Shown: piece after piece, positions 26,783 to 34,391 of the stretch | Numbering within the stretch: position 1 is the first letter of the stretch | How the letters are laid out: the number at the start of each line of letters is the position of its first letter | Origin: an uncultured Bacteroidota bacterium | Lineage (GTDB): Bacteria; Bacteroidota; Bacteroidia; 2-12-FULL-35-15 | DNA length: 34,729 nt | Direction of reading: 5' to 3' | Assembly (NCBI GenBank): GCA_903881065.1 | Contig: CAIRRW010000071.1 | Location: 1 to 34,729 of the forward strand | Translations under genes and position numbers: made by a program | Notes under the pieces: generated by a model | The model's input: only the letters and a program-made list of their open reading frames with translations | What the model was told of the DNA's origin: nothing | The model's database searches: none

Positions 26783-27130
26783 GATTTCTTTTTTATATTA
26801 ACGATTGCTTTAATTGATTACTGCTCTACACATATAAAACTTTGTAATAATACTGATTCTTTTGTTGCTTAATGACTGGTAAGCAAGTTTCGAAGCATAA
26901 TCTCAGAGTAGTTTTGTAGCAAATTGTATGATATAATTAAAAGTATGTATTGTTTTTTAAAGACAATCAAAATTAATAAAAGTTTAAAACCAAAAATAAT
27001 TAAGTAGCCCAATAGCCCTATTAAATCGATATTTCAAAGGTTCAGAAAGAATATAAGGAGATTAAAGAATAATTGCAAAGTCGCTATAAAAGATTCTTAC
27101 CTATAAGAAAATGACACATTCATTGCTTCT
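26783..27130. other. Divergent intergenic region between the Rieske gene and lpxK
   Basis: An AT-rich region separating oppositely transcribed genes. Apart from the lpxK promoter at its right edge, no open frame, RNA gene, repeat or strong dyad was recognised. Confidence 0.4.
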
Positions 27131-27158
27131 TTTGAAATTCATTAATCACATTAATTTG
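27131..27158 (+). promoter_or_regulatory. Promoter of lpxK
   Basis: TTTG at 27131-27134 is followed after 17 nt by TAATTTG at 27152-27158, one base short of the TAnnTTTG consensus. With the ATG at 27171 the leader would be only some six nucleotides, so the transcript may be nearly leaderless. Confidence 0.45.
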
Positions 27159-27170
27159 TACTTTTAGCCA

Positions 27171-28232
27171 ATGAAGTTTTTTAGATTTCTATTATTCCCC
27201 TTTTCCATTTTGTACGGAATCATTGTGTTTATTCGTAATAAATTTTACGACTTGCATTTAATTTCTTCTGCCCGATTCGAGTTACCTACAATAGTGGTTG
27301 GTAACATTTCGATGGGAGGTACAGGTAAAAGCCCTCATATTGAATACTTGATTCGGTTATTAAAAATAGATTTCAAAATAGCTACATTGAGCAGAGGCTA
27401 CGGCAGACGGACAAATGGTTTTATTTTATCAGACAAACAATCTACAGCAAAAGATATAGGTGACGAGCCAAAACAATTCAAGAATAAATATGATGATGTA
27501 GCGGTGGCTGTTGATGCCAAAAGAGTAAATGGAATAAATAAATTAATAGAGCAAGTTGCCGGATTGCAGGTTGTTTTACTAGATGATGCATTTCAGCACC
27601 GAGCTGTAAAAGCTGGCTTATCTATCCTTCTCACAGATTATAATAAAATGTTTTTTGATGATTATATACTACCAATGGGTACCTTACGCGAAAGCAGAAG
27701 CGGCGCAAAGCGTGCTGATATTATCATTGTTACTAAATGCCCTGCACCGCTTTCTGATAAAGAACGGAACAGATTAACAGAAAAGATAAATGCTTCTCCG
27801 TTTCAGAAAGTTTATTTTTCACAAATCAAATACGGGGAAGTAACTAAGTTGTTTGGTAACAAGGAAACGGAACAAATCAATTATTTAGATGGACAATATG
27901 ATGTTGCATTGCTTACCGGCATTGCAAATACTCAACCACTGGAAGATTATTTACAAAGCAAAACCAAAGCGCTCATAAATATTAAGTTTCCCGACCATCA
28001 TCAATTTACTTCAAAGGATTTACACCATGTAATTGAAAAATTTAATACTATTGCATCCGCAAAAAAAATAATATTGACTACCGAAAAAGATGCAATGCGT
28101 TTAATTGATTCTGAATTTAAAGAACTATTAAAAGATTTGCCAGTGTTTTATCTGCCAATAGAAATTCAATTTAATAACTACGACCAGACTGCATACAATC
28201 AACAAATAATAAATTATGTTAGACAAAATTAA
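27171..28232 (+). CDS. lpxK: Tetraacyldisaccharide 4'-kinase (lipid A biosynthesis)
   Basis: A 353-residue protein with an N-terminal hydrophobic anchor (about residues 1-22). The P-loop is NISMGGTGKS (45-54), followed by SRGYGRR (75-81) and the family motif DDAFQHR (138-144, usually DDGFQHR). LpxK phosphorylates the 4' position of the lipid A disaccharide at the cytoplasmic face of the inner membrane, using ATP. Length is normal for Bacteroidota LpxK. Its last 17 bp overlap the purine nucleoside phosphorylase gene, so the two form an operon. Confidence 0.95.
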   Translation: MKFFRFLLFPFSILYGIIVFIRNKFYDLHLISSARFELPTIVVGNISMGGTGKSPHIEYLIRLLKIDFKIATLSRGYGRRTNGFILSDKQSTAKDIGDEPKQFKNKYDDVAVAVDAKRVNGINKLIEQVAGLQVVLLDDAFQHRAVKAGLSILLTDYNKMFFDDYILPMGTLRESRSGAKRADIIIVTKCPAPLSDKERNRLTEKINASPFQKVYFSQIKYGEVTKLFGNKETEQINYLDGQYDVALLTGIANTQPLEDYLQSKTKALINIKFPDHHQFTSKDLHHVIEKFNTIASAKKIILTTEKDAMRLIDSEFKELLKDLPVFYLPIEIQFNNYDQTAYNQQIINYVRQN

Positions 28233-29031
28233 ATCAACAGCAACGTATATTCAAAGTAAAATATCAACTGCTCCACAAGTAGGAATCATATTGGGTACAG
28301 GGCTTGGAGGCTTGGTAAACGAAATAGATATCAAACACACTATTCCTTATTCCGAAATCCCGAACTTCCCTGTATCAACAGTAGAAGGCCATTCGGGCAA
28401 ATTAATATTCGGCGAACTAGGTGGAAAGAATGTTGTTGCTATGCAAGGTCGTTTTCATTTTTATGAAGGATATACAATGCAGCAAGTTACATTCCCAGTG
28501 CGTGTGATGCAGGCGTTAGGCATCAAAACTTTATTGGTAAGTAATGCTTCTGGTGGTGTTAATTCTGCTTTTTCAATAGGTGATTTAATGATTATCAACG
28601 ACCATATTAATTTCTTTCCACAACATCCGTTGAATGGTAAAAATAATCCGTTGCTTGGTCCTCGTTTCCCTGATATGAGTGAGGCATACAGCAAAGATTT
28701 AATTGCGAAAGGAAAGAAAATTGCCGCAGCAAATAATATTAAAGTTCAGGAAGGCGTGTATCTTGGCTTGTCAGGACCTACATTTGAAACACCTGCTGAA
28801 TACCGAATGGTGAAAGTACTTGGTGCTGATGCTGTAGGTATGAGTACCGTTCCAGAAATTATTGTGGCGCGACACATGAATATTCCTTGCTTTGCTATGT
28901 CCATCATTACCGACTTAGGTGTAGAAGGTAAAATAGTAGAAGTTACTCATGAAGATGTACAGCAAGTAGCTGCTCAATCAGAAAAGAAAATGACTATTAT
29001 AATGAAGGAATTAATTAACCAAATGGATTAA
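28216..29031 (+). CDS. Purine-nucleoside phosphorylase, trimeric (NP-II/MTAP) family
   Basis: The 271-residue enzyme shows the trimeric PNP pattern: ILGTGLGGL (25-33) and STVEGHSGKL for phosphate binding, GRFHFYEGY (78-86) with H81, VSNASGGVN, GPTFETPAEYRM (187-198) and GADAVGMSTVPE. It cleaves purine nucleosides with phosphate for salvage. The residue equivalent to human PNP N243 appears to be D233 in ITDLG; in human MTAP an aspartate there allows 6-aminopurines, so the base preference may be broader than for human PNP. Translation starts inside the end of lpxK, implying coupling. No terminator was seen in the 29 bp before the convergent neighbour. Confidence 0.94.
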   Translation: MLDKIKSTATYIQSKISTAPQVGIILGTGLGGLVNEIDIKHTIPYSEIPNFPVSTVEGHSGKLIFGELGGKNVVAMQGRFHFYEGYTMQQVTFPVRVMQALGIKTLLVSNASGGVNSAFSIGDLMIINDHINFFPQHPLNGKNNPLLGPRFPDMSEAYSKDLIAKGKKIAAANNIKVQEGVYLGLSGPTFETPAEYRMVKVLGADAVGMSTVPEIIVARHMNIPCFAMSIITDLGVEGKIVEVTHEDVQQVAAQSEKKMTIIMKELINQMD

Positions 29032-29060
29032 TTAAGTTTTGTATTTTATTGGTAAAAAAC

Positions 29061-29453
29061 TTATTGCATATACCCGTTTTTTATCCATGCCTCCATTACT
29101 CTTTTCAACAGCGCATCCAATTCCTTTTCATCCACCTGCTCGGGTTTTGTAAAAACAATACACGTTTTCCCTATCAGGTACTTCATTAAATTAGGAGCTA
29201 GCGGAGCGTACGTTTTCTCGTTATAATACATCGGGAAGAAATGAAAACTTACCATGTTTTTATTTGATACCACACTTACAAAGAACATACCTGGCACTAA
29301 TTGCTTTTTGCTGCCATACAGCATTTCTTTGTTTCCTATCAATTGTATTTCATCATCATTTTTTGATGTCATTACCATAGGAGGGCAATATTTTACAAGT
29401 ACTTTGGATATGCGGGCTACTATTTCCTTTTTTGTTTCTACTGTTATTGGCAT
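29061..29453 (-). CDS. Small cytoplasmic protein, DUF1801/YdhG-like
   Basis: A 130-residue protein without signal peptide or membrane segment. It has an N-terminal helical stretch (KKEIVARISKVLVKY), a beta region MVSFHFFPMYYNEK and a C-terminal GKTCIVFTKPEQVDEKELDA helix region. The sequence and length resemble DUF1801 (YdhG-like, frataxin-fold) proteins, in which a phenylalanine/cysteine-rich GKxCxxF strand is typical. Function is unknown. It faces the nucleoside phosphorylase gene tail to tail and is probably transcribed alone. Confidence 0.65.
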   Translation of the reverse strand: MPITVETKKEIVARISKVLVKYCPPMVMTSKNDDEIQLIGNKEMLYGSKKQLVPGMFFVSVVSNKNMVSFHFFPMYYNEKTYAPLAPNLMKYLIGKTCIVFTKPEQVDEKELDALLKRVMEAWIKNGYMQ

Positions 29454-29494
29454 TTATTTACACGTTTAGATTGATAAAAACATTGTTCATCAGG

Positions 29495-29514
29495 GAAATC
29501 TGAATTTAGATTTC
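29495..29514. terminator. Short hairpin after the glycosyltransferase gene
   Basis: GAAATCT (29495-29501) and AGATTTC (29508-29514) form a 7-bp stem with a six-base loop, five bases past the stop. There is no T-run on the minus strand, so terminator activity is doubtful. Confidence 0.3.
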
Positions 29515-29518
29515 AACC

Positions 29519-31192
29519 TTAATTTTTTCGCTCGTAAATATTAATGTATTCCGCTGATTGAGGTGAGTAATTAATTAGTTGATCACCTGTTTTGAGTGAA
29601 GAAAAACTAGTCGGCGTTACTTCCATAACACCTACTGTTGTATAATATTTACCTACATAATCGGTGGCCCAGGTGAATATATATTTCTCGGAAGTTGGTT
29701 CCTGCAACCACGAATAATTTACGTTAACATAAAGAATATACTTTGGCTTGCTGGCTTCTATTTCCTTTGCCATTTCTTTTTGCATTGATAAAGTGTAGGA
29801 ATGTGTCTCAACAAGATTGTAGGTATAAATATATCCGGAGGCGGAATACCTATCAGCATAAAAAAATATTTCCGGCTCGGAGCCAAGTATCGCTATTTTA
29901 TCTGTTTTACTGGTATGCTGTTTTAAATAATTAGCTATCTCAATTGCTTCAACAAAAGGGTTGGAACCATACGCCATTTTAGAAGATATTTTATTATCCA
30001 TCTTAAATAAATATTCTTTGTTTGCTTTTATTCCGCTGCCAAATAAAAATGCAATCAATATAAAACTAACATAAATAAATTTGGGCATCTTAAATTTATG
30101 TACAAATAAATCCGTTAAGTAATCGAAGAGAATAGCAATTAAAATACCTATTACAGGCAATAATGATATGAAATAATGATTGCGGAAATGAAAGCCAGGA
30201 ACAATGGTTAGGAATGAAAAGAATAAAAAAGAAAACAATATTATTTTGTTTTTTAACGTGGCTTTATTAATAAATATAAATGGAATGGCAACTACCGAAA
30301 CCGCCCATAAAGCAATATATCCAAGGGAAGAATAAACTACCGTAACTAAATCAATGGCACTTTTGAACCTCGGGAATGCATCGGAAAAAGGTACTTGTGT
30401 ACCGTATTTCGAAAGATATTTTACTGTCCAGAACCAGAAGGTAGTGAAATCAGCAAACATATAAAAGTAGAACAACATTATAAGCACCGGTATTGCGAAA
30501 CCGCTTAATAAAACAAGGATATTTTTTGTGATTATTAATAATGTATTCGTTTTAAATTCGTTTATAAATACAATGGCAATTCCGAAGAAAAGGAAAAAGA
30601 TACCTGACTGTTTGCATATAAAAGAAAAGGAAAAGGCAATGCCTGCACTAAAACAGAGCAGTAATTTCCGTTTGTCATTTTTATATGCAAGCAGAAGAAT
30701 GTAAATACCTATTAATGCAAAGAAGGTTACAAAGTGTGTAGCATGGCCGGCTTGAGCATACAACGACCAATTGCTGCCAAGAATACCATAGGTGGCAGCC
30801 GCGATAACAGCACCAACTTTCGATACAAAATTGCCTGCAACCAGAAACACCAAAACCATGGAAGCGATAACAATTAAAGCTACACCCAAATGAATACCGA
30901 TAGTTGATTGCCCGAAAACTGTCATTATAATAGCATACATATAATATACTCCGGGCAGTTTCATATTATAAGCAAGTGTGTAGGGCGGATGACCATAAAG
31001 AATTAATTTGCCCATATAGGCATACTCACCTTCATCGCGCTCTAGCGGAAAGGATAACAGATGGATGCGAGCCAGCAAAACAAAGAGCACGGATACGCCA
31101 AGTAACAGATATATAAATTTATTATTATCAAAGATAGTCTGCGATTGGCTGGCAGAAGGGCTTGTTAGCGGCTTGTTACTTTTCTTCTTCAT
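29519..31192 (-). CDS. GT-C glycosyltransferase, PMT/ArnT (GT39-like) family
   Basis: A 557-residue polytopic membrane protein with about 11-13 hydrophobic segments. After the first segment comes the signature FPLERDEGEYAYMGKLI with the acidic pair D53/E54, then HPPYTLAYNMKLPG in the first large loop, as in PMT/ArnT-like enzymes that take sugar from a polyprenyl-phosphate donor. The C-terminal 150 residues are a soluble periplasmic domain (KIAILGSEPEIFFYADRYS). The acceptor (lipid A, glycan or protein) cannot be deduced. It is a lone gene, with a small hairpin at 29495-29514 after its stop. Confidence 0.85.
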   Translation of the reverse strand: MKKKSNKPLTSPSASQSQTIFDNNKFIYLLLGVSVLFVLLARIHLLSFPLERDEGEYAYMGKLILYGHPPYTLAYNMKLPGVYYMYAIIMTVFGQSTIGIHLGVALIVIASMVLVFLVAGNFVSKVGAVIAAATYGILGSNWSLYAQAGHATHFVTFFALIGIYILLLAYKNDKRKLLLCFSAGIAFSFSFICKQSGIFFLFFGIAIVFINEFKTNTLLIITKNILVLLSGFAIPVLIMLFYFYMFADFTTFWFWTVKYLSKYGTQVPFSDAFPRFKSAIDLVTVVYSSLGYIALWAVSVVAIPFIFINKATLKNKIILFSFLFFSFLTIVPGFHFRNHYFISLLPVIGILIAILFDYLTDLFVHKFKMPKFIYVSFILIAFLFGSGIKANKEYLFKMDNKISSKMAYGSNPFVEAIEIANYLKQHTSKTDKIAILGSEPEIFFYADRYSASGYIYTYNLVETHSYTLSMQKEMAKEIEASKPKYILYVNVNYSWLQEPTSEKYIFTWATDYVGKYYTTVGVMEVTPTSFSSLKTGDQLINYSPQSAEYINIYERKN

Positions 31193-31417
31193 TTAATTAT
31201 ATAAACTTTTTTTTACAACGTTTATTTAAAATCACACACCTATCTTGGTTATAAATATTATCAAAGGTATCATTTTAGATTATCAAGAATTAATGTATGT
31301 ACAACTTACTTATTATAAATGCCACGAAGCCCCAACGCATATTTCAACGCTTCAGCTTCGCGCCTACCATTACTTTATGGACGTAGCTTTGGGCGTACGG
31401 GGGTTGTGGAAATTTTA
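31193..31417. other. Intergenic region with a GC-rich core
   Basis: The segment separates two minus-strand genes. Bases 31321-31400 contain 43 G or C out of 80 (54 %), well above the AT-rich surroundings, and include CGAAGCCCCAACGC, GCTTCAGCTTCGCGCC and GGGCGTACGGGGGTTG, which pair only imperfectly with one another. No gene, tRNA or clear recombination site could be assigned. Confidence 0.5.
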
Positions 31418-32812
31418 TTATTGCTTAATTAATTTTCCGGTTGAAATAAATTCGGTATTATAAAATTTCCAAAAATAAATTCCAGGGCTACAATTCTCAA
31501 ATGATAATTTCATTCCGTCTAAATTGACACTTTGTTGTTTTATATATTCTTTTCCAGAATTGTCGTAAATAATAAGATCACCTTTTTGTTTGACACCTTT
31601 TAAAATTAAATTTGTAGTCTGACTAAAAGGGTTAGGAGAAAAGCTAACTTGATTGTTGTCTTTTAAACTAACTGTTGGGACAGAAACAAATGTACCGAAT
31701 AAACCAGAAAAAAGATTTGGAAGACTATATGAAGAAGTTAAATGAGAAGTTACAATTCCATTGGAATTAAAATTACAAGTAGTTCCAATATTATTAGGAT
31801 TATTGATGATGCCAAGACGCAAACCATTTGATGAAGCATAATAACTTAGCGCATATATTTTACCGTTTGGACCTAATGCAATATTTGTAAACCAGTCAGT
31901 TGAGCTATATGAACTCACAGCATTCTTTGATGCAAGAATGCTAGAAATATTATATGAAGTAAGATCAAATTGCAATAAGTCAATTGCGGCTACATATAAT
32001 TTTGAATTATCTGGTGAAAACTCCACACCATATGGCTGACCAACCCCTGAAGAAAGATTCATTTCATTGAATAAAGTTCCATTTAATTTATCAAATTGAA
32101 ATAACTCTAATTTATTTGAATCCATTGCTGCTATGGCAATATAATTACCATTTGGGGAAAATCTCATGTAACCTAAGGCGTTGTTATTCGCAAAACCGCC
32201 ATTATGAATAATTCCAATAGATGAAACAACTGGAGTTGTTGATACTCCTGAGGAAGTTACTAAATATGAAGAGAACTCATTTGTATTTAACCCATGACAT
32301 AAAACCCATATATCCGTTCCATTACTGTGATAAGATGCGGTAATTTTTTCGCATACAAGAGTTTGAAGAAATATATTTTTATTAATAACATCACCGTTGC
32401 CACCGTCTAAAGTCATGTCAACTTCCGATACTTCCAATCCATTTGAACCACCTTGCGCATCTGAAGTAAAAATAAAATACCGATCTGAAAAGCTAGGTCT
32501 TGGCACAATTAAGCAGCTTTGTGTACTTGATATACCACCAAGAAGTCCACTTCCTGATGGCATAATAACGTTGTTTTTGTTCCATACTTGTAATCCATTT
32601 GTATAAAATAAAAGATTTCCAAGTGTATCACAGATCGATGAACACCCTTCCTCAGCCGACATGCTATTTAAATAATTTAATGATGGAGGAGAAGTGTTGA
32701 AATCCAGGTTGACCTGATATCCAAAACGCCATTTGTTCGACCGTTGTCCATAGGAATAATAAATAGTTATATTTAGTAAAATTAAATAAGAAAAAAGGAC
32801 TTTTTTGATCAT
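31418..32812 (-). CDS. Secreted beta-propeller-like protein with T9SS type A sorting domain
   Basis: From ATG 32812 the protein has 464 residues: MIKKVLFSYLILLNITIYYS is the signal peptide. A start 16 codons upstream would put a polar stretch before it and is rejected. The N-terminal part (WRFGYQVNLDFNTSPP, AEEGCSSICDTLGNLLFYTN, VWNKNNVIMPSGSGLLGG, IVPRP) matches a widespread Bacteroidota family; the middle has propeller-like strands (FSPNGNYIAIAAMDSNKLEL, FSPDNSKLYVAA). The last 75 residues are a T9SS sorting domain: SFSPNPFSQTTNL, LIIYDNSGKE, SPGIYFWKF and final GKLIKQ. It would be exported by Sec, then by T9SS, and anchored or released at the surface. Ligand or substrate is unknown. Confidence 0.88.
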   Translation of the reverse strand: MIKKVLFSYLILLNITIYYSYGQRSNKWRFGYQVNLDFNTSPPSLNYLNSMSAEEGCSSICDTLGNLLFYTNGLQVWNKNNVIMPSGSGLLGGISSTQSCLIVPRPSFSDRYFIFTSDAQGGSNGLEVSEVDMTLDGGNGDVINKNIFLQTLVCEKITASYHSNGTDIWVLCHGLNTNEFSSYLVTSSGVSTTPVVSSIGIIHNGGFANNNALGYMRFSPNGNYIAIAAMDSNKLELFQFDKLNGTLFNEMNLSSGVGQPYGVEFSPDNSKLYVAAIDLLQFDLTSYNISSILASKNAVSSYSSTDWFTNIALGPNGKIYALSYYASSNGLRLGIINNPNNIGTTCNFNSNGIVTSHLTSSYSLPNLFSGLFGTFVSVPTVSLKDNNQVSFSPNPFSQTTNLILKGVKQKGDLIIYDNSGKEYIKQQSVNLDGMKLSFENCSPGIYFWKFYNTEFISTGKLIKQ

Positions 32813-33159
32813 TTGTTTTATAAATTCATAATTATTTGCTGTTGGTGGTGCATTCATCAATTACCTTTATCAATTTAATATACTCCAAAAGTACTAAATC
32901 CTTCTATGGTATTTTCAATTAATAACTAATTTCACATAAAACATAATAACATTCATATAGATAAATCCTCATACTGGTAAATATCTTTCCAACTTCACCC
33001 TCAACTGATCTTCATTAAAAAAACACAGTTTGAAAAAAGTAATATATTACGTCACTGTTAACTCTTCTTTCTGTTTTTTTCATTTTTAGTTAATTTAATG
33101 TATATTGAATATCAGCATTTTAATGTAAAATAAGTTTCATTTTTCCATTCCGACGAACT
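32813..33159. other. AT-rich divergent intergenic region, left part
   Basis: This is the upstream region of the T9SS-sorted protein gene. No promoter with both consensus elements, open frame or RNA gene was recognised. Confidence 0.35.
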
Positions 33160-33460
33160 ATTGTTCCATTTCCATTTTTTATTGTTGGTAGAGACCAAAA
33201 TATTGTTGGTAGTGCTCAAACTATTTCCGGTAAAGGCCAAAACATTGTTGGTAGAGTCCGAAATATTGTTGGCAGAGCTCGTTCCCTGTAATAAAAAGTC
33301 CAAAATATTGTTGGTAAAGTAAAAACTATTGTTGGTAAAGTAAAACTATTGTTGGTAAAGGAGAAAATATTGTTGGTAACGTACAATATATTGTTGGAAG
33401 AACACTTGACCAACAATATAAAATGCTCAACCAACAATAAAAAACACTTTACCAACAATA
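33160..33460. repeat. 21-bp phased intergenic array (ATTGTTGGTA) with orientation switch
   Basis: Twelve plus-strand units begin at 33160, 33181, 33202, 33223, 33244, 33265, 33286, 33307, 33328, 33348, 33369 and 33390: all steps are 21 bp except one of 20. The core is ATTGTTGGTA, followed by a degenerate AGNCCAAAAT-like half; the units at 33160, 33223 and 33286 are degraded. Three inverted cores (CCAACAAT) then end at 33417, 33438 and 33459, again 21 bp apart. The two halves could pair into a long hairpin. It lies between divergently transcribed genes. Confidence 0.85.
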
Positions 33461-33942
33461 AAAAATGAAAATGCCTCTTTTTAACCTTTTCAACTTTTTG
33501 TTTTAAGTGTATTTTGAATAACTTGCTATAAAAAAGAAAAGGATTCTGGCACAAAAAGTAGTTCGGGAAATTCAGCAGGTAATTCGAGAGATTCTTGAAT
33601 CAAAACCAAGGCTTCAGTTTTTTATCTCAGTAATTGTGTAGTTTTCAAAATCTTCTATCACATCATAGTATCTTATTTTTAGACAAGATTTTAGGAAATG
33701 AAACTGATAAGGTTTTATGCTTTATTAATTACAGGGATTTACTTCTATTGAGTTGGTAATTGTAAGAATCTATTTTTGCCTTAGCAGGTTTAAAACTTAA
33801 AACAATCTGAACAAAAGAGTAGAAATTATGTTTCAGTATGAAATGTAAGGTTGGTTAAAAATGCAATTCGTCGAAAAAATAAATAGCGAATTAATTTTAA
33901 ATTTATCTTTACATAAATAATCATTAAAAAAATAAAAAAAGT
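33461..33942. other. AT-rich divergent intergenic region, right part
   Basis: No gene or structured RNA was recognised. A weak -7-like box TATCTTTA (33904-33911) lies some 32 nt before the CDGSH gene, without a clear -33 partner. Confidence 0.3.
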
Positions 33943-34182
33943 ATGGAAAAACCAATTATTGCCGGAAAAACACCATTACCAGTTCAGCTGGAAGCAGGAA
34001 AAACATACGCATGGTGCGCATGTGGAAAATCAGCCAACCAACCATTTTGCGATGGTTCACATAAAGGTTCTTCTTTTGTACCTAAAGTGTTTGTGGCTGA
34101 AGAAACAAAAACAGCTTATTTATGTAACTGCAAACAAACAGCAAACCCAGGATTTTGTGATGGGGCACATAAAAAATTGTAA
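33943..34182 (+). CDS. Tandem CDGSH iron-sulfur domain protein
   Basis: A 79-residue protein with two CDGSH-type [2Fe-2S] sites. The first has C25, C27, C36 and H40 (CAC, then CDGSH); the second has C61, C63, C72 and H76 (CNC, then CDGAH, with alanine for serine). Each uses the three-Cys, one-His coordination of mitoNEET-like proteins. There is no membrane anchor or signal, so it is cytosolic. Two short domains in one chain are typical of the bacterial and mitochondrial (Miner2-like) class. Such proteins take part in iron-sulfur or redox handling; the specific partner is unknown. A terminator follows, so it is a single-gene unit. Confidence 0.93.
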   Translation: MEKPIIAGKTPLPVQLEAGKTYAWCACGKSANQPFCDGSHKGSSFVPKVFVAEETKTAYLCNCKQTANPGFCDGAHKKL

Positions 34183-34270
34183 TCTATTACCATCGGTATA
34201 AGAAACATGCAATTACGCGCATTTCTTATAGATACAATTAGTTAGTGGTATACAGCCACTATACAAACTT

Positions 34271-34305
34271 AAAAAACTCTTTACAGCATATGTAAAGAGT
34301 TTTTT
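34271..34305 (+). terminator. Intrinsic terminator of the CDGSH gene
   Basis: Perfect 15-bp arms (34271-34285 and 34291-34305) with a five-base loop GCATA. The 3' arm ends in six T residues, and the mirrored A-run makes it bidirectional in principle. Confidence 0.9.
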
Positions 34306-34334
34306 AGTTTTAAATAAATAGAAATAAACTTTAT

Positions 34335-34365
34335 GTAAATACATTTACTTTTAATTCTATTTTTG
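34335..34365 (+). promoter_or_regulatory. Promoter region of the E1 gene with a small palindrome
   Basis: TATTTTTG at 34358-34365 matches the Bacteroidota -7 box TAnnTTTG exactly and lies about 27 nt before the first ATG. A clear TTG at the -33 position was not found. Just upstream GTAAAT and ATTTAC (34335-34348) form a 6-bp inverted repeat with a two-base centre, placed where a regulator could block or aid polymerase. Confidence 0.4.
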
Positions 34366-34391
34366 TCTGCTGAGAAACGAGATTAAAAAAA

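Noticed and set aside
31321..31400. tRNA gene or integron attC site in the GC-rich island
   Set aside because: No T-loop (GTTCGAATC-like) or anticodon arm fits, and the GTTRRRY/RYYYAAC attC core pair is not satisfied.
16151..33460. CRISPR arrays at the two 21-bp repeats
   Set aside because: There are no unique spacers between conserved repeats; the degenerate unit fills the whole period, orientation reverses, and no cas gene is present.
33112..33554. Two minus-strand open frames of 63 and 112 codons over the 21-bp array
   Set aside because: Because 21 is a multiple of three, the array leaves frames open by chance. The heptad-like products (NNI, LPT repeats) are low complexity, and the 20-bp step breaks the frame of the repeat.
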